NCBI GenBank assembly: GCA_963778895.1
Contig: CAVZVZ010000001.1
Span: 62,001 to 126,000 of the forward strand
Reading direction: 5' to 3'
Origin: CAVZVZ01 sp963778895
Lineage (GTDB): Bacteria > Actinomycetota > Acidimicrobiia > Acidimicrobiales > Acidimicrobilacustridaceae
Length of the DNA stretch: 64,000 nucleotides
Of the stretch, positions 32,449 to 42,316 are shown piece after piece. The translations under genes and the position numbers were made by a program. Below the pieces are notes generated by a model. That model did no database searches. It saw only the letters and a program-made list of their open reading frames with translations, and was not told the origin of the DNA. Each line of letters starts with the position of its first letter. Position 1 is the stretch's first letter.

Positions 32449-34784
32449 CACTCGAAGCGGGCGCCCATGTCCCGGATGATGTCGATCATGTTCTGGGGCG
32501 AATCGGCGGCGGGCTCGCCCGGCACGAACCGCACGTTGCGCAACACCCCGCTGTAGGCGAACGGGCCGAAGCGTTCGTAGATGTCCCAGTCGACGGGCGA
32601 GCGGCGATCGATGCCGACGTCGATGCCTTCGAACGGCGCCATGCCGTACAACATCGGGACGGCGCGGACGACGGCGCGCTCTTCGCCGTCGACGGACAAC
32701 GTCACATCCCACACGTTCTTGCCCGGCGCGGCGAAGTCGGCCACGACCTCTTGCGTCCCCGGAGCCAAGGCGCCGGCCGACTCGCGCCGCATGTGGCCGC
32801 GGCCGTCGTTGTGCACGAACACCAGCTCGTCGTCGAGCACGTACGTGCCGTAGCCCGAACCTTGATCGCCGTGGGCGAACAGGTAGCCGCGGTCGCCCGC
32901 GGCGAAGTCGATCGACGCCGTGATCCGGATGGCGCGGAACCAGATCAGCTGCACGGATCGCCAACGCTCCATCGTCGGTGTGCCGGGGACGATGGTGACG
33001 GGCTCGCCGAACACGGCGGCCCACGGCGGACGCACGAGGTACTTGATGCTGCTGCCTTCGTCGAGGGGGTACACCTGGTTGGCCCAGGCGGCCTGCTCCC
33101 ACAGATCGGCGAGCTCCTGGAGGCGATCGGGCTCGTCGAGCGCGAGGTTGCGCAGCTCGGTCGGATCCGTCGCCAAGTGGTACAGCTCCCATTCTTCGGG
33201 TGAGAACGGCGTGAGCGGCTGATGCAGCGTCACCACCTCCCAGCCGTCGCGGTAGTAGCCGCGGTGACCGAGGTTCTCGTAGTGCTGCTCGACGTGCGCG
33301 CTGGGCGCGGCGGCGTCGGCGAGCATCGGCGCAAACGTCGTACCGACGAGCGGTTTGACCGCGAGGCCGTGACGGTGTGTCGGCGGTTCCAACCCCGTCA
33401 CATCGAGCAGCGTCGGCAAGATGTCGGTGACGTGGACGTAGCTGCGCCGCAGCGCGTCGGCCTCGTCGACGTGGCCGGGCCACGACACGAGGAACGGCAC
33501 CGAGTGCCCGCCGGCATGCGTGTTGAGCTTGTAGAGGCGGAACGGTGAGCAACCCACCATCGCCCAACCGCGCGGATAGTGCGGCGTCGTCTTCGGTCCG
33601 CCGATGTCGTCGAGTCGGGCCAGGTCGGCTTCGACGTCGTCGCCCTGGAGCAGGTGCACGTAGTACGCCGAGGTGCCGACCTCCTCGCCTTCACGCGAGG
33701 CACCGTTGTCGGACATGAACAGGATGAGGGTGTTGTCGCGCTCACCGATCTCGTCGAGCGCGGTCAAGAGCCGCCCGAGGTTCTGATCGATGTTGTCGAC
33801 CGCGCCGGCGAAGACCTCCATGTGGCGGGCGAACAGCTTCTGCTCCGAGGCCGACAGCTCGGCCCACGCCCGCACGTCGTTGCCGGGCTCGCGTGTTGCG
33901 CGGGCGCCAATTCGACGCCCGGCTCCATCACGCCCAGCTCCTTCTGACGGGCGAACCGTTCGGCCCGGATCGCGTCCCAGCCCGCTTCGTACCGGCCGCG
34001 GTACTTGGCGATGTCCTCGGCCTTGGCGTGCAGCGGTGCGTGGACCGCCGCGTGAGCGAAGTACAGGAAGAACGGCTTGGACGGGTCCGCGGCCTTCGTC
34101 TCGCGGATCATCGAGATGGCACGGTCGGTGATGTCGTCGGTGAAGAAGTAGCCGTCGGGGTACTGGTCGACTTCGACCTGATGGTTGTCCTCGACGATGC
34201 GGTGCGGGTGGTGCAGGTTGGTGAAGGCGTCGAGTACGCCGTAGTAGCGCTCGAACCCTCGCTGGCACGGCCACGAGCGCTTGTTGCCGGCCGCGTTCTG
34301 CTCGGCGTCCTTGGTGAGGTGCCACTTGCCGACCGCCATGGTCGACCAACCGTTGTCGCGCAGGGTCTCGGCGACCGTGGCCGCATTCTCGGCCAGCTCC
34401 ATCGCATAACCGGGAAAGCCCGAATCGCTGTGAGGCACGCTGCCGACGCCGGCCGCGTGTGCGTTCAACCCGGTGAGCAGCGCGGCGCGTGTGGGTGAGC
34501 ACATCGGCGTCGAGTGGAAGTTGGTGAACTGCAGGCCCCCCGCCGCCAACGCGTCGAGGTTCGGGGTGTCGATCTCCGAGCCGTAACAGCCGATATCGCT
34601 GTAGCCGAGGTCGTCCACGATCATCACGATGATGTTCGGGGCGCCCTTCTGGTGCGGTCGCCCGGGCCGGCCACCATCCCTCCGAGCCGGCGAAGGTGCG
34701 CCCGACCCTCCCCTCGAAACCCGCGTACGGCCCCGTGCCATCGGTCTCGGCGGTCGCGTTCGCCGGCTGCTTCGGTCTTGCCAT
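32448..34784 (-). CDS. Arylsulfatase (large actinobacterial type); frameshifted
   Basis: About 778 residues, like the ~780-residue mycobacterial AtsA group. The formylglycine motif is MCSPTRAALLTG with Cys95 (CxPxR). Metal ligands are in NIIVMIVDDLGYSDIG and LILFMSDNGASREG; GKWHLTKDAE is the second substrate-site signature. The C-terminal ~220 residues (after VYPLDEG) are a beta-rich extension typical of this group. Two frame steps occur: near 34663-34668 one extra G (corrected WWPPGRPHQKGAPN), and near 33895-33905, where two extra or one missing base divides ELGVMEPGVELAP from REPGNDVRAW. It hydrolyses sulfate esters; a formylglycine-generating enzyme must be encoded elsewhere. Convergent with the amidohydrolase across a terminator. 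Confidence 0.9.
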   Translation of the reverse strand: MARPKQPANATAETDGTGPYAGFEGRVGRTFAGSEGWWPARATAPEGRPEHHRDDRGRPRLQRYRLLRLGDRHPEPRRVGGGGPAVHQLPLDADVLTHTRRAAHRVERTRGRRRQRASQRFGLSRLCDGAGRECGHGRRDPARQRLVDHGGRQVAPHQGRRAERGRQQALVAVPARVRALLRRTRRLHQPAPPAPHRRGQPSGRSRPVPRRLLLHRRHHRPCHLDDPRDEGRGPVQAVLPVLRSRGGPRTAARQGRGHRQVPRPVRSGLGRDPGRTVRPSEGAGRDGAGRRIGARATREPGNDVRAWAELSASEQKLFARHMEVFAGAVDNIDQNLGRLLTALDEIGERDNTLILFMSDNGASREGEEVGTSAYYVHLLQGDDVEADLARLDDIGGPKTTPHYPRGWAMVGCSPFRLYKLNTHAGGHSVPFLVSWPGHVDEADALRRSYVHVTDILPTLLDVTGLEPPTHRHGLAVKPLVGTTFAPMLADAAAPSAHVEQHYENLGHRGYYRDGWEVVTLHQPLTPFSPEEWELYHLATDPTELRNLALDEPDRLQELADLWEQAAWANQVYPLDEGSSIKYLVRPPWAAVFGEPVTIVPGTPTMERWRSVQLIWFRAIRITASIDFAAGDRGYLFAHGDQGSGYGTYVLDDELVFVHNDGRGHMRRESAGALAPGTQEVVADFAAPGKNVWDVTLSVDGEERAVVRAVPMLYGMAPFEGIDVGIDRRSPVDWDIYERFGPFAYSGVLRNVRFVPGEPAADSPQNMIDIIRDMGARFE

Positions 34785-34918
34785 CCCCTCTGCCTAGCAG
34801 CCCATTCAGCGAGGGCCGTGACGGACGTCTCGGTGAACGTGAGGTGAAGCTCGAAATACCATGCACCTGCTCACAACCGTTGCTGGGTACCGTGAACGGT
34901 CGAGGTCAGGAGCACTGC

Positions 34919-35524
34919 ATGGACGAGCATCGAATCACGGCGGCGGCCACTGGCACCGGCGTGGAAGCCCCGGTGCCGAGCGAGCGCACGGGCGAGCCCA
35001 TCGCCGTCACCCGGACGTTCGCCTTCGTCGACATCACCGGCTTCACCGAGTTCTGCGACAAGCACGGCGACCATGCGGCCATCGCACTGCTCACCCGTTT
35101 CCGCAGCCTGGTTCGCGACATCGCGGCCCGCCGCGGTGTGCGGGTGGCGAAGTGGCTCGGTGACGGCGCCATGCTCGTGGGAGTCGAGGAAGGCCCCCTC
35201 GTGGCCACGGTGGCCGAGCTGGTGCTGCGGTCGCAGACCGACGGCCTCGACACCCATGCCGGTGTGGCGTCGGGGACCGTGCTGCTCTTCGAGGGCGACG
35301 ACTACGTGGGTCGGCCCGCCAACCTGGCGGCCCGTCTTTGCGATGCCGCCGAGCCCGGCGAGATCCTGGCCCACTCGCTGCATCGTGAGCTGCCGCACTG
35401 GGTCGAGACCACGGACGCGGGCTCCGTCGAGGTGGCAGGTGTGGGCGAGGTCACCGGCGTCCGCAGCATCGCAGTCCACGCCTACGTCACCGACGATCTG
35501 GCCGGCGACGGCGCCGCCGCGTAG
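34919..35524 (+). CDS. Class III adenylate/guanylate cyclase domain protein
   Basis: A 201-residue cyclase homology domain. The two metal-binding Asp are visible in FAFVDITGFTEFCDKHGD (about 36-53) and KWLGDGAMLVG (about 79-89). The later GLDTHAGVASG, YVGRPANLAARLCDAAEPGEI and the C-terminal beta strand complete the fold. Class III cyclases make cAMP or cGMP from NTPs. The substrate-specifying Lys and Asp pair is not obvious, so activity and product are unsure. No regulatory domain is attached; the first ~30 residues are disordered. An AGGAG ribosome binding site lies 6 nt before the ATG. Confidence 0.87.
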   Translation: MDEHRITAAATGTGVEAPVPSERTGEPIAVTRTFAFVDITGFTEFCDKHGDHAAIALLTRFRSLVRDIAARRGVRVAKWLGDGAMLVGVEEGPLVATVAELVLRSQTDGLDTHAGVASGTVLLFEGDDYVGRPANLAARLCDAAEPGEILAHSLHRELPHWVETTDAGSVEVAGVGEVTGVRSIAVHAYVTDDLAGDGAAA

Positions 35525-35544
35525 CGCGCTCGGTTCAGAGCGCG
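35525..35544. terminator. Bidirectional terminator hairpin
   Basis: CGCGCTC / GAGCGCG, a perfect 7-bp stem with a 6-nt loop, lies between and slightly over the convergent cyclase and DUF2461 stops. Confidence 0.55.
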
Positions 35545-36204
35545 TCGGGCGGCGGCTCGGTGCTCGGGCCCACATGGCGGTTCAGCCAACGGTTGACCGT
35601 GGCGGCCGCCGACCACACGTCGGTGATGCGCGTGAGACAGGCGCGCGTGCTCAGCCAGCGCGCCGGGGGATAGCTGCGCCCCACCGTCACTCCCTTGTGG
35701 CGCAACAACTCGACCCGCGGATGATCACGAGCGAACCCGCGTGGTGCGGTCTTCAGTGCCTGCCCCGAGACTTGAAAGCCCTCGTTCCTCACGTCGGCCA
35801 GCGCGCGCTCGAGCGCACGGCCGGCGCGGTTGTCATCCACGGCGTCACGGAATCGCACCAGTTGGTCCGAAGCCATGTGGTAGTAGCCGGACGCGGCGAA
35901 CAGCCCCTCGGCCGACAGCTTGGACGTAGTACGCCTCGCCGCCCCGGCCTTCGGTGACCGCACCGATCGCCGTCTTGTACGGGGACTTGTCGCGACTGAA
36001 GCGCACGTCGCGGTTCGGCCGGAACATGTGGAACGCTCCGTACGTACCTTCGAGCTCGGCGCACAGCTCGGTCATCGGGCGCCGCACTTCGTCGTCGTAG
36101 ATCGCCTTGTGAGCGGTCCAGTAGGCCTTGGAGTTGTCGGCCTCGAGCCCGCGGTAGAACGCCAGGGCCCCGGCGGGCCACCCGCGGAAGCTGCTCGACG
36201 GCAC
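35535..36204 (-). CDS. DUF2461 family protein; frameshifted
   Basis: About 222 residues of DUF2461 (TIGR02453), a conserved family of unknown function. Family blocks: FRGWPAGALAFYRGLEADN, FHMFRPNRDVRFSRDKSPYK, then after correction YYVQLSAEGLFAASGYYHM. The shift is a single extra A at about 35925-35927 (CCAAGCTG instead of CCAGCTG). GTG at 36204 starts the family's usual N-terminus; frame continues upstream but only as antisense of the methyltransferase region. The gene is divergent from the methyltransferase with 66 nt between starts. No catalytic residues are established for the family. Confidence 0.85.
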
Positions 36205-36270
36205 GAGGCGTGACGGTAGTCGCGGGCCCAGTGCCGGTGGCCCGGTGCGGGGGGCCTCTAGCCTGATCCG

Positions 36271-36945
36271 GTGCAGTTGAGGACCCGCATCCCCGAGCCC
36301 GAGCTCATGGACGACACGCAGCAGGCCCAGGCCTACAGCGAGGCCGACTTCACCGAGTCCCACCAGCGGTTCGTCGACGAGTTCGTGGCGCGCTTCCCGC
36401 AGTGGCAGAGCAAGCCCTTCCGTGCGATCGACCTCGGTTGTGGTCCCGCGGACGTGACGGTTCGGTTCGCGCACGCCCATCCCCAGGCGCACGTCGATGG
36501 CGTCGACGGGGCCGAGGCGATGCTCGCGTTCGGTCGTCGTCGCGTGCACCGACGAAGGCCTGGACGATCGGGTCCGGCTCGAACAACGCCACCTGCCGGA
36601 CGACGCTCTCGACACCGCCTCCTACGACGTCGGCATCTCGAACAGCGTGCTGCACCATCTGGCCGATCCCGCCGTGCTCTGGCACACGCTGTCTCGCGCC
36701 ACGGTCGACGGCGCACCGATACTCGTCATGGACCTCTGCCGGCCGGCCGACGATGACACGGTCGACGCTCATGGTCGACCAGTACATGGCCCGACGCGCC
36801 GCCGGTGTTGGCCCGAGACTTCCGCGCGTCGCTTCGCGCCGCGTATCAGGTCGACGAGGTACGCCAACAGGTCGCCGCGGCCGGGCTCGCGCTCGACGTC
36901 GAGCGCATCACCGATCGCCATCTCATCGCGTGGGGTGCCTCGTGA
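36271..36945 (+). CDS. Class I SAM-dependent methyltransferase; three frameshifts
   Basis: About 224 residues after correction. Motif I is FRAIDLGCGPADVTVRFA, motif II is HVDGVDGAEAMLAFG, and motif IV/post-I SYDVGISNSVLHHLADP with the following ILVMDLCRPA strand complete the Rossmann-type fold (Methyltransf_25/11 type). Three successive +1 steps are needed, near 36538-36560, 36765-36772 and 36785-36793; together they bring the frame back to the starting phase and to the stop at 36945, which supports plain single-base insertions. The last part, ALDVERITDRHLIAWGAS, is a normal methyltransferase end. The stop overlaps the GTG of the LCP gene. The acceptor substrate is unknown. Confidence 0.78.
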
Positions 36946-38247
36946 GCGACGACGGCCGATCGATCTTCGACGACGTCCCGTCGATGGGAGATGCGCCGGT
37001 CGTGTGGGACAAGAACCGGCGCCGATTCGTCGCCGCGGGTCAAGCCGACGCAAGCGCAGGTCGCGCCGTCGCCGCCCCGACCCGAACCGGCGCCTGCGAA
37101 AGGCACGGAGCGCCGCCACGTCGTGATCGGCCCCGAGCACGTGGGCCGCCAACCGGGTACCGCCCCGCCGCCGAGCGCACCGGCACCACCTCCACCCGTC
37201 GGCCCGACCGGGCGCCGGCCGCCACCCGCTGGTCCACCACCGAGTCCGCCGGCCGCGCCCGCGGCGGTCGCCGCCGCCGCCCAAGACCCCGAAGCCGAAG
37301 CGCAGCCTCGGCCGCCGCATCGCGCGCATCGCGTTGGTCGTGCTCGGTCGCGTTCAGCGTGCTCGTGGCCGGGCTCTTCTTCTTCGGCTGGTGGCAGTTC
37401 AGCCGCATCGAACGGGTGAACGTGGGCAGCGCTCTGTCGGCGGGCGGCGGCAAGGGCACCAACTACTTGATCGTCGGGTCCGATTCGCGCCAGGGAATCT
37501 CGAACAGCTCACCCAACTCGGGAGCGTTCCTCGGTGACACCGTCAGCGGCGAGCGCACCGACACGATCATGGTGCTGCGGATCGAAGGATCGAAGAGCTA
37601 CCTGCTGTCGATCCCGCGCGACCTGTGGGTCAAGAACCCCGCAACCGGCGAGATGGGGCGGATCAACGCGACCTATCAGTCCGGACCGACCGCGCTCATA
37701 CAAGCGGTCGAGGCCTTGGGCATCCCGGTACAGCACTACATGGAGATCAACTTCGTCAGCTTCGCCAAGTTGGTCGATGCCGTCGGTGGCATCACGATCG
37801 ACTTCCCGTATCCCGCGCGGGACACGCATTCGGGCCTCGACGTCCCCAACGCCGGACCCACGCATCTCGACGGCACGCAGGCCTTGGCGTACGTGCGGTC
37901 GCGCTACTACGAGCAGCTGATCGACGGGAGCTGGCAGGTCGACGGCACGGCCGACCTCGGTCGCGTGCAACGTCAGCGTGCGTTCCTTCAAGCCCTCATG
38001 GGCAAGGTGACCGACACCAAGAACCCGCTGAGCCTCATGAGCGTGGCCACGGCGATGAGCGGCGGCATGCGGATCGACAACAAGATGACGTACTTCGATG
38101 CTCTGGGGCTCGGGCTGGCATCTGCGCGGCGGCTTCAACCCCGAGTCGGTCACGTTGCCGGTCACCCCCGCGACCCGTGGCGGTGCGAGCGTGCTCGATC
38201 TGCAGAAGACCGAGGCGCAGCCCCTCGTCGCACAGTTCTCTGGTTAG
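36942..38247 (+). CDS. LytR-CpsA-Psr (LCP) family cell wall glycopolymer ligase; four frameshifts
   Basis: About 433 residues. A cytoplasmic N-terminus and Pro-rich linker (APPPSAPAPPPPVG region) precede one transmembrane helix (VAFSVLVAGLFFFGWW) and an extracellular LCP domain: LIVGSDSRQG, RTDTIMVLRIE, LLSIPRDLWV with the catalytic Arg, GRINATYQSGP, DGTQALAYVRSR. LCP proteins transfer lipid-linked glycopolymers such as arabinogalactan or teichoic acids to peptidoglycan. Four +1 steps are inferred: near 37035-37040, in the GCC repeat near 37270-37280, near 37350 (GCTCGGTCGCG; corrected VVLVAFSV), and near 38108-38112 (CTCGGGCTGG; corrected LGWHLRGGF). GTG at 36942 overlaps the upstream stop (GTGA). 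Confidence 0.88.
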
Positions 38248-38256
38248 ACGTACCGC

Positions 38257-39573
38257 TCAACGAGGGGTGAAGGTCGCGTTCATGCGCTTGATGCCGTGGA
38301 TGAACGCCGATTGCAGCATGGCCGGCTCACTCGACGCCTCGATGTCGGGCAACCGCGTCAGCAGCTCTTCGAACATCACCCGGATCTCGCGGCGGGCGAG
38401 ATTGGCGCCGAGGCAGAAGTGGGGACCGCCCGCGCCGAAACCGACGTGCTCGTTCGGATCTCGTTTGAGGTCGAAGCGGAAAGGGTCGGCGAAGACCTTC
38501 TCGTCGCGGTTGGCCGAGTTGTAGAACATCACGACCTTGTCGCCTTCGCGTATCTGCTGACCGCCGAGCTCAGTGTCCGCGGTGGCCGTGCGCCGGAAGT
38601 GGATGACCGGGGTCGCCCACCGGACGATCTCCTCGACGGCCGTGGGGGAGACGCCCTCGATGTCGTCGATCCACGCTTGTTTCTGGTCGGGGTGACGGGT
38701 CAGCTCGTACAGGCCGTGACTGACGGCCGTGCGTGTGGTCTCGTTCCCGGCGACGACGAGCAACACGAAGAAGGAGCCCAGCTCGCTCGCGGTGAGGCGC
38801 TGACCGTCGACTTCAGCGTGCATCAGCGTGCTCGTGATGTCGTCGAGCGGGTTCGACAGCCGTTCCTCGGCCAGTTGCAGCCCGTACTGGAACAGGCCGA
38901 ACCCGGCTCCCATGAGATCTTCCATCGAGCTGACGTACTCGGGGTCGCCGACGCCGAGGATGGTGTTCGTCCACTCGAAGATCTGCCGCTCGTCCTCGGG
39001 GGGAATCCCCATCATGTCGCAGATGACCTGCAGCGGCAGGGCCGAAGCCACCTCCTCGACGAAGTTCACCTCACCCTTGTCGCTGATGCGGTCGACGATC
39101 TCGGCGGCGCGGTCTCGCACGGACTGCTCGATCTTGGCGACCTGGCGGGGCGTGAAGCCGCGGTTCACGACCATCCGCAACTTCGTGTGCTGCGGCGCAT
39201 CCATGTTGATCATCGAACCGAGGAACTCGGCGATCTCTTGGGGGATGTCGCCGATGTTCGTGCCACCGCGACCCGACGCGAACAAGTCCGGATGCCGGCT
39301 CACCGTCATGACGTGCTCGTGATCGGTGACCGCCCACCATTCCAATTGGTCGGGCGAGAGCATGCCTTGGGCTTCGGCCTCGGCCAGCATCTGGGGATCG
39401 GCCAGTTCGATGTCGAAGAAGGGCAGGCCGACCTGTTTGGAGACGGGACGTTCGGCGCGGAGCTTCGCGAACACGGCCTCGCGTTCGGGCCCGGTCCACA
39501 CCGCGGTGTCACTCAGGTTGATCTCGTCGACGGACAGGTCGGTGGGGATGACGGTCGTGTCGGCGCTCGGCAT
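38257..39573 (-). CDS. Cytochrome P450, CYP125/CYP142-like
   Basis: A 438-residue intact soluble P450. The I-helix oxygen-activation motif is VVAGNETTRT, the K-helix ExxR is AVEEIVRWATP, and the heme-ligand loop is FGAGGPHFCLGANLAR with Cys387. The N-terminal MINMDAPQHTKLRMVVNRGF block and overall length fit the actinobacterial CYP125/142/124 cluster, whose members oxidise the side chain of cholesterol or methyl-branched lipids. A steroid or branched-lipid substrate is therefore a good guess and would fit the acyl-CoA dehydrogenase, CoA transferase and synthetase further along, but there is no local steroid operon. It needs ferredoxin and ferredoxin reductase encoded elsewhere. Confidence 0.92.
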   Translation of the reverse strand: MPSADTTVIPTDLSVDEINLSDTAVWTGPEREAVFAKLRAERPVSKQVGLPFFDIELADPQMLAEAEAQGMLSPDQLEWWAVTDHEHVMTVSRHPDLFASGRGGTNIGDIPQEIAEFLGSMINMDAPQHTKLRMVVNRGFTPRQVAKIEQSVRDRAAEIVDRISDKGEVNFVEEVASALPLQVICDMMGIPPEDERQIFEWTNTILGVGDPEYVSSMEDLMGAGFGLFQYGLQLAEERLSNPLDDITSTLMHAEVDGQRLTASELGSFFVLLVVAGNETTRTAVSHGLYELTRHPDQKQAWIDDIEGVSPTAVEEIVRWATPVIHFRRTATADTELGGQQIREGDKVVMFYNSANRDEKVFADPFRFDLKRDPNEHVGFGAGGPHFCLGANLARREIRVMFEELLTRLPDIEASSEPAMLQSAFIHGIKRMNATFTPR

Positions 39574-39633
39574 GACGAGACCCTACCGGCTGGTCGCAGC
39601 GGTGTTCCCGGACGGTGTGCCAGAGTTCAGGCC

Positions 39634-40353
39634 GTGGGAACCGGCCGACTCGCAGTCATCGCCGGCAGTGGTGTTTCCGTCGACGACCTCGCCCCCGACG
39701 GGGACGATCACGACGTGCGTCCGGGCGGCGAGCCGGTCACCGTGCGCGACAGCGGCCCGCTGGTGGTGCTCGGGCGGCACGGAGCGGATCACTCCCGGCC
39801 CGCGCATCGGGTGAACCACGGCGCCAACCTGGCTGCGCTCGAGCAGCTCGGGTGCGAGCGTGTGCTGGCCGTTGCGTCGACGGGGAGTCTGCGTCGTGAT
39901 TGGCCAGTGGGCACGGTGGTACTACCCGACGACTTCTTCGCTCCGTGGGCCACGCCCTCGCGATACGACGACACTCGCGGGCACACGATCCCTGGATTCG
40001 ACGTTGCATGGCGGGCGCGAGTCCGCGACGCATGGCGCGACGGGTCGTCGACGCCGATCCTCGATGGCGGGACGTACGTGCAGACCACCGGCCCGCGATT
40101 CGAGACGCCGGCGGAGATCCGGTTCCTGGCGACCGTCGGCGACATCGTGGGGATGACCGTGGCGACCGAGTGCGTTCTCGCCAAGGAATGCGGTCTCGCG
40201 TACGCGGCCGTGTGCATGATCGACAACATGGCGAATGGTCTCGATGATGTGGGGTTGACCCTGGACGAGTTCGAGTTGGGTGTGTCGAGCAACCGTGACC
40301 AACTCGTGTCCGATCTACGACGGGTCGTTCGACAGCTGGCAACCGAGTCGTGA
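39634..40353 (+). CDS. Methylthioadenosine/methylthioinosine or purine nucleoside phosphorylase (MTAP/PNP family 2)
   Basis: A 239-residue nucleoside phosphorylase. Signature parts: LAVIAGSGVSV at the start, VVLGRHGADHSRPAHRVNHGAN (phosphate and base binding), VASTGSLRRDWPVGTVVLPDDF, TTGPRFETPAEIR (family signature) and GMTVATECVLAKECGLAYA with the ribose-contacting Met-Thr. It splits 5'-methylthioadenosine, methylthioinosine or a purine nucleoside with phosphate. Next to it is a 5'-methylthioadenosine/SAH deaminase-like gene, so the likely route is MTA to MTI by the deaminase, then MTI cleavage here, as established in Pseudomonas and Streptomyces. GTG at 39634 is the only start giving the family N-terminus. 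Confidence 0.87.
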   Translation: MGTGRLAVIAGSGVSVDDLAPDGDDHDVRPGGEPVTVRDSGPLVVLGRHGADHSRPAHRVNHGANLAALEQLGCERVLAVASTGSLRRDWPVGTVVLPDDFFAPWATPSRYDDTRGHTIPGFDVAWRARVRDAWRDGSSTPILDGGTYVQTTGPRFETPAEIRFLATVGDIVGMTVATECVLAKECGLAYAAVCMIDNMANGLDDVGLTLDEFELGVSSNRDQLVSDLRRVVRQLATES

Positions 40354-40387
40354 ATGTGAGTGAGCGCTGACGACGAATGAGAGTGGC

Positions 40388-41640
40388 ATGACACTGACCG
40401 TTACGAACGTGACGCTCGACGGTGTGAGCGTCGGGTTGCGCGCCGGCGCGACGATCGAGGCCGTCGGGCCCGATGTCGTACCGCGCCAAGGCGACGAGGT
40501 GATCGACGGCCGCGGCGGCACGCTGCTTCCCGGCTTGGTGAACGGGCACACCCATGCCGCGATGACCCTGTTCCGCAGCTTCGGTGACGACCTGCCCTTG
40601 ATGACTTGGCTCCAGACCCGTATCTGGCCCGCAGAAGGTCGACTGCAAGCCGACGACGTGTACTGGGGTACGCGGCTCGCGTGTCTGGAGATGATCCGTT
40701 CGGGAACGACGAAGCTGTTCGACATGTACTGGCACGCTCCCGAAGCGGCCCGTGCCGTCGAAGACGCCGGGCTTCGTGGCGTGATCTGCTCGCCACTCAT
40801 CGACCAGGGTGACGCCGCCGGACTGGGAGCTCTGAAGGACGACGCGATCGAGTCGTTGGATCGGGTCGCCGAGTTCGGCGATCGGATCGAACCGTTCCTG
40901 GGCCCGCACTCGGTGTACACGGTGAGCCCGACGTCGCTCGAATGGATCGGGCGTACGGTGGCCGAGCGCGACCTCGGCGTGCACATCCACCTGGCCGAGA
41001 CCCGTGGAGAGGTCGACGACTGCGTCGCCGCGCACGGTTTGCGACCGGCCGAACTGATCGATCGGTGCGGGCTCCTCGGACCGCGGTCGGTGCTGGCGCA
41101 CGGCTGTTGGCTCGAGCCCGATGAGCTGGCACTGGTCGCCGACTCGAGGGGCAACCGTGGTGACGAACCCCGTGTCGAACATGAAGCTGGCCGTCGGTCG
41201 CCAGTTCCCGTATCGCGAGGCGGTTGCGGCGGGGATCGCCATCGGGCTCGGCACCGACGGCGCGGCGTCGAACAACAGCCTCGATCTGTTCCAGGACATG
41301 AAGGTGTTGGCGTTGGCGCAGAAGTTCGCGAGCGACGACCCGTCGACCCTTCCGGCGTCCGAGGTAGTCGCCATCGCCACGGGCCAACGGTCGGCGCTGC
41401 TCGGCGGGCAACGCCATCGAGGTCGGGGCGCCCGCTGACTTCCTGGTCGTATCCACCGACCAGCCCGAGATGGAACCAGGCGACCTGGCGGCGAACCTCG
41501 TCTATGCCGCCACGGGTGCGGTGGTCGACACCACCGTCGTTGCTGGTCGTGTGCTGATGCGCAAACACGAGGTCGACGGCGCCGAGGAGATCCTGGCCGA
41601 GGTGCGCCAACGGGTGCCTCGCCTCACGGCTGCGGGCTGA
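40388..41640 (+). CDS. 5'-methylthioadenosine/S-adenosylhomocysteine deaminase-type amidohydrolase; two frameshifts
   Basis: About 416 residues of the MtaD/SsnA/TrzN branch of amidohydrolases. Metal ligands: GLVNGHTHAAMTLFRS, HIHLAETRGE, HGCWLEPDE and LGTDGAASNNSLDLFQDMK. Members deaminate MTA, SAH or related adenosines. Two +1 steps are present: near 41148-41151 (corrected ADSGATVVTNPVSN) and at 41405-41408 (GGCGGGCAAC instead of GGCGGCAAC; corrected LLGGNAIEVGAPADFLVV). The gene follows the phosphorylase after 34 nt and should be co-transcribed with it, giving a two-step salvage of methylthioadenosine, the by-product of polyamine and acyl-homoserine-lactone synthases. The exact substrate should be tested, since guanine or other aminohydrolases are related. 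Confidence 0.87.
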
Positions 41641-41646
41641 GGCCGT

Positions 41647-41872
41647 CTACAGATCTGCGAGCTTGAAGAGCTCGATCGCGGAGAGCGGCCCGTAGTAGTT
41701 GTCGCGATTCGACGTCGTGAACCGGTACGCCTTGGCGTCGATCGGTCCGTGGAGCGGCGTTCCGTCGTCCTCGGTGAACTCCATCTCGACGATCTCGAAG
41801 CTGCCGAGACGCGACCTCGTACCACTCACCGGCGATGACGACACGCGAGATGCGCCGTGCGGGAATCGACAT
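41647..41872 (-). CDS. Small hypothetical protein; frameshifted
   Basis: About 74 residues. The start MSIPARRISRVVIAGEWYEV has a good AAGGAG ribosome binding site 8-10 nt upstream. The second part, GSFEIVEMEFTEDDGTPLHG to the end ELFKLADL, lies one frame away; a single extra base near 41805-41812 divides them. The content suggests a small beta-rich protein; I do not recognise a family. It converges with the deaminase-like gene (6 nt between stops). Confidence 0.55.
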
Positions 41873-41954
41873 GGTGGCTTCTCCTTCCGACGATCGAGAT
41901 GCACCGGAATGCGAACCGGCCACGGCGGACCTTACCGCCGCTACCCTCCGCCCC

Positions 41955-42316
41955 ATGGCGATCCTCGTCGATGGTGCGATCTGGCCGTGGCGCGGTCGCC
42001 GATGGGCGCACCTGGTCAGCGACGCCAGCTACGACGAGCTCCACGAGTTCGCCGGGCAGCTCGGGATTCCCCGCCGCGCCTTTCAAGGCGATCACTACGA
42101 CATACACGAGGACCTACGGATCATGGCGGTCTCCCTCGGTGCCGTGGAGGTCGACGGTCGCGTGTCGTGCGCCGCCTGCGAGCCGCAGGGCTACGGCGGT
42201 CGCGCTCGTCGTCAGCGCAACCGGGCGAGTTCAGAACCGACATGTTTCGCCGCGCGTGCGCCTCCCACCCTCGTAGCACCGTCGTGGTGGTACAGGCTCT
42301 GTCGGGCGAGCAGTGA
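41955..42316 (+). CDS. DUF4031 domain protein; frameshifted, 3' end uncertain
   Basis: The N-terminus MAILVDGAIWPWRGRRWAHL and SYDELHEFAGQLGIPRRAF followed by GDHYDIHEDLR are the DUF4031 signature, a small conserved actinobacterial family of unknown function. After GAVEVD the frame changes by two extra or one missing base (near 42152-42156), and SRVVRRLRAAGLRR continues the family's C-terminus. In that frame the next stop is 42316, 105 nt inside the convergent HD gene; a further error near 42215-42240 probably hides the true stop. TACCCT (41942-41947) ends 7 nt before the ATG, suggesting a leaderless mRNA. Confidence 0.7.
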
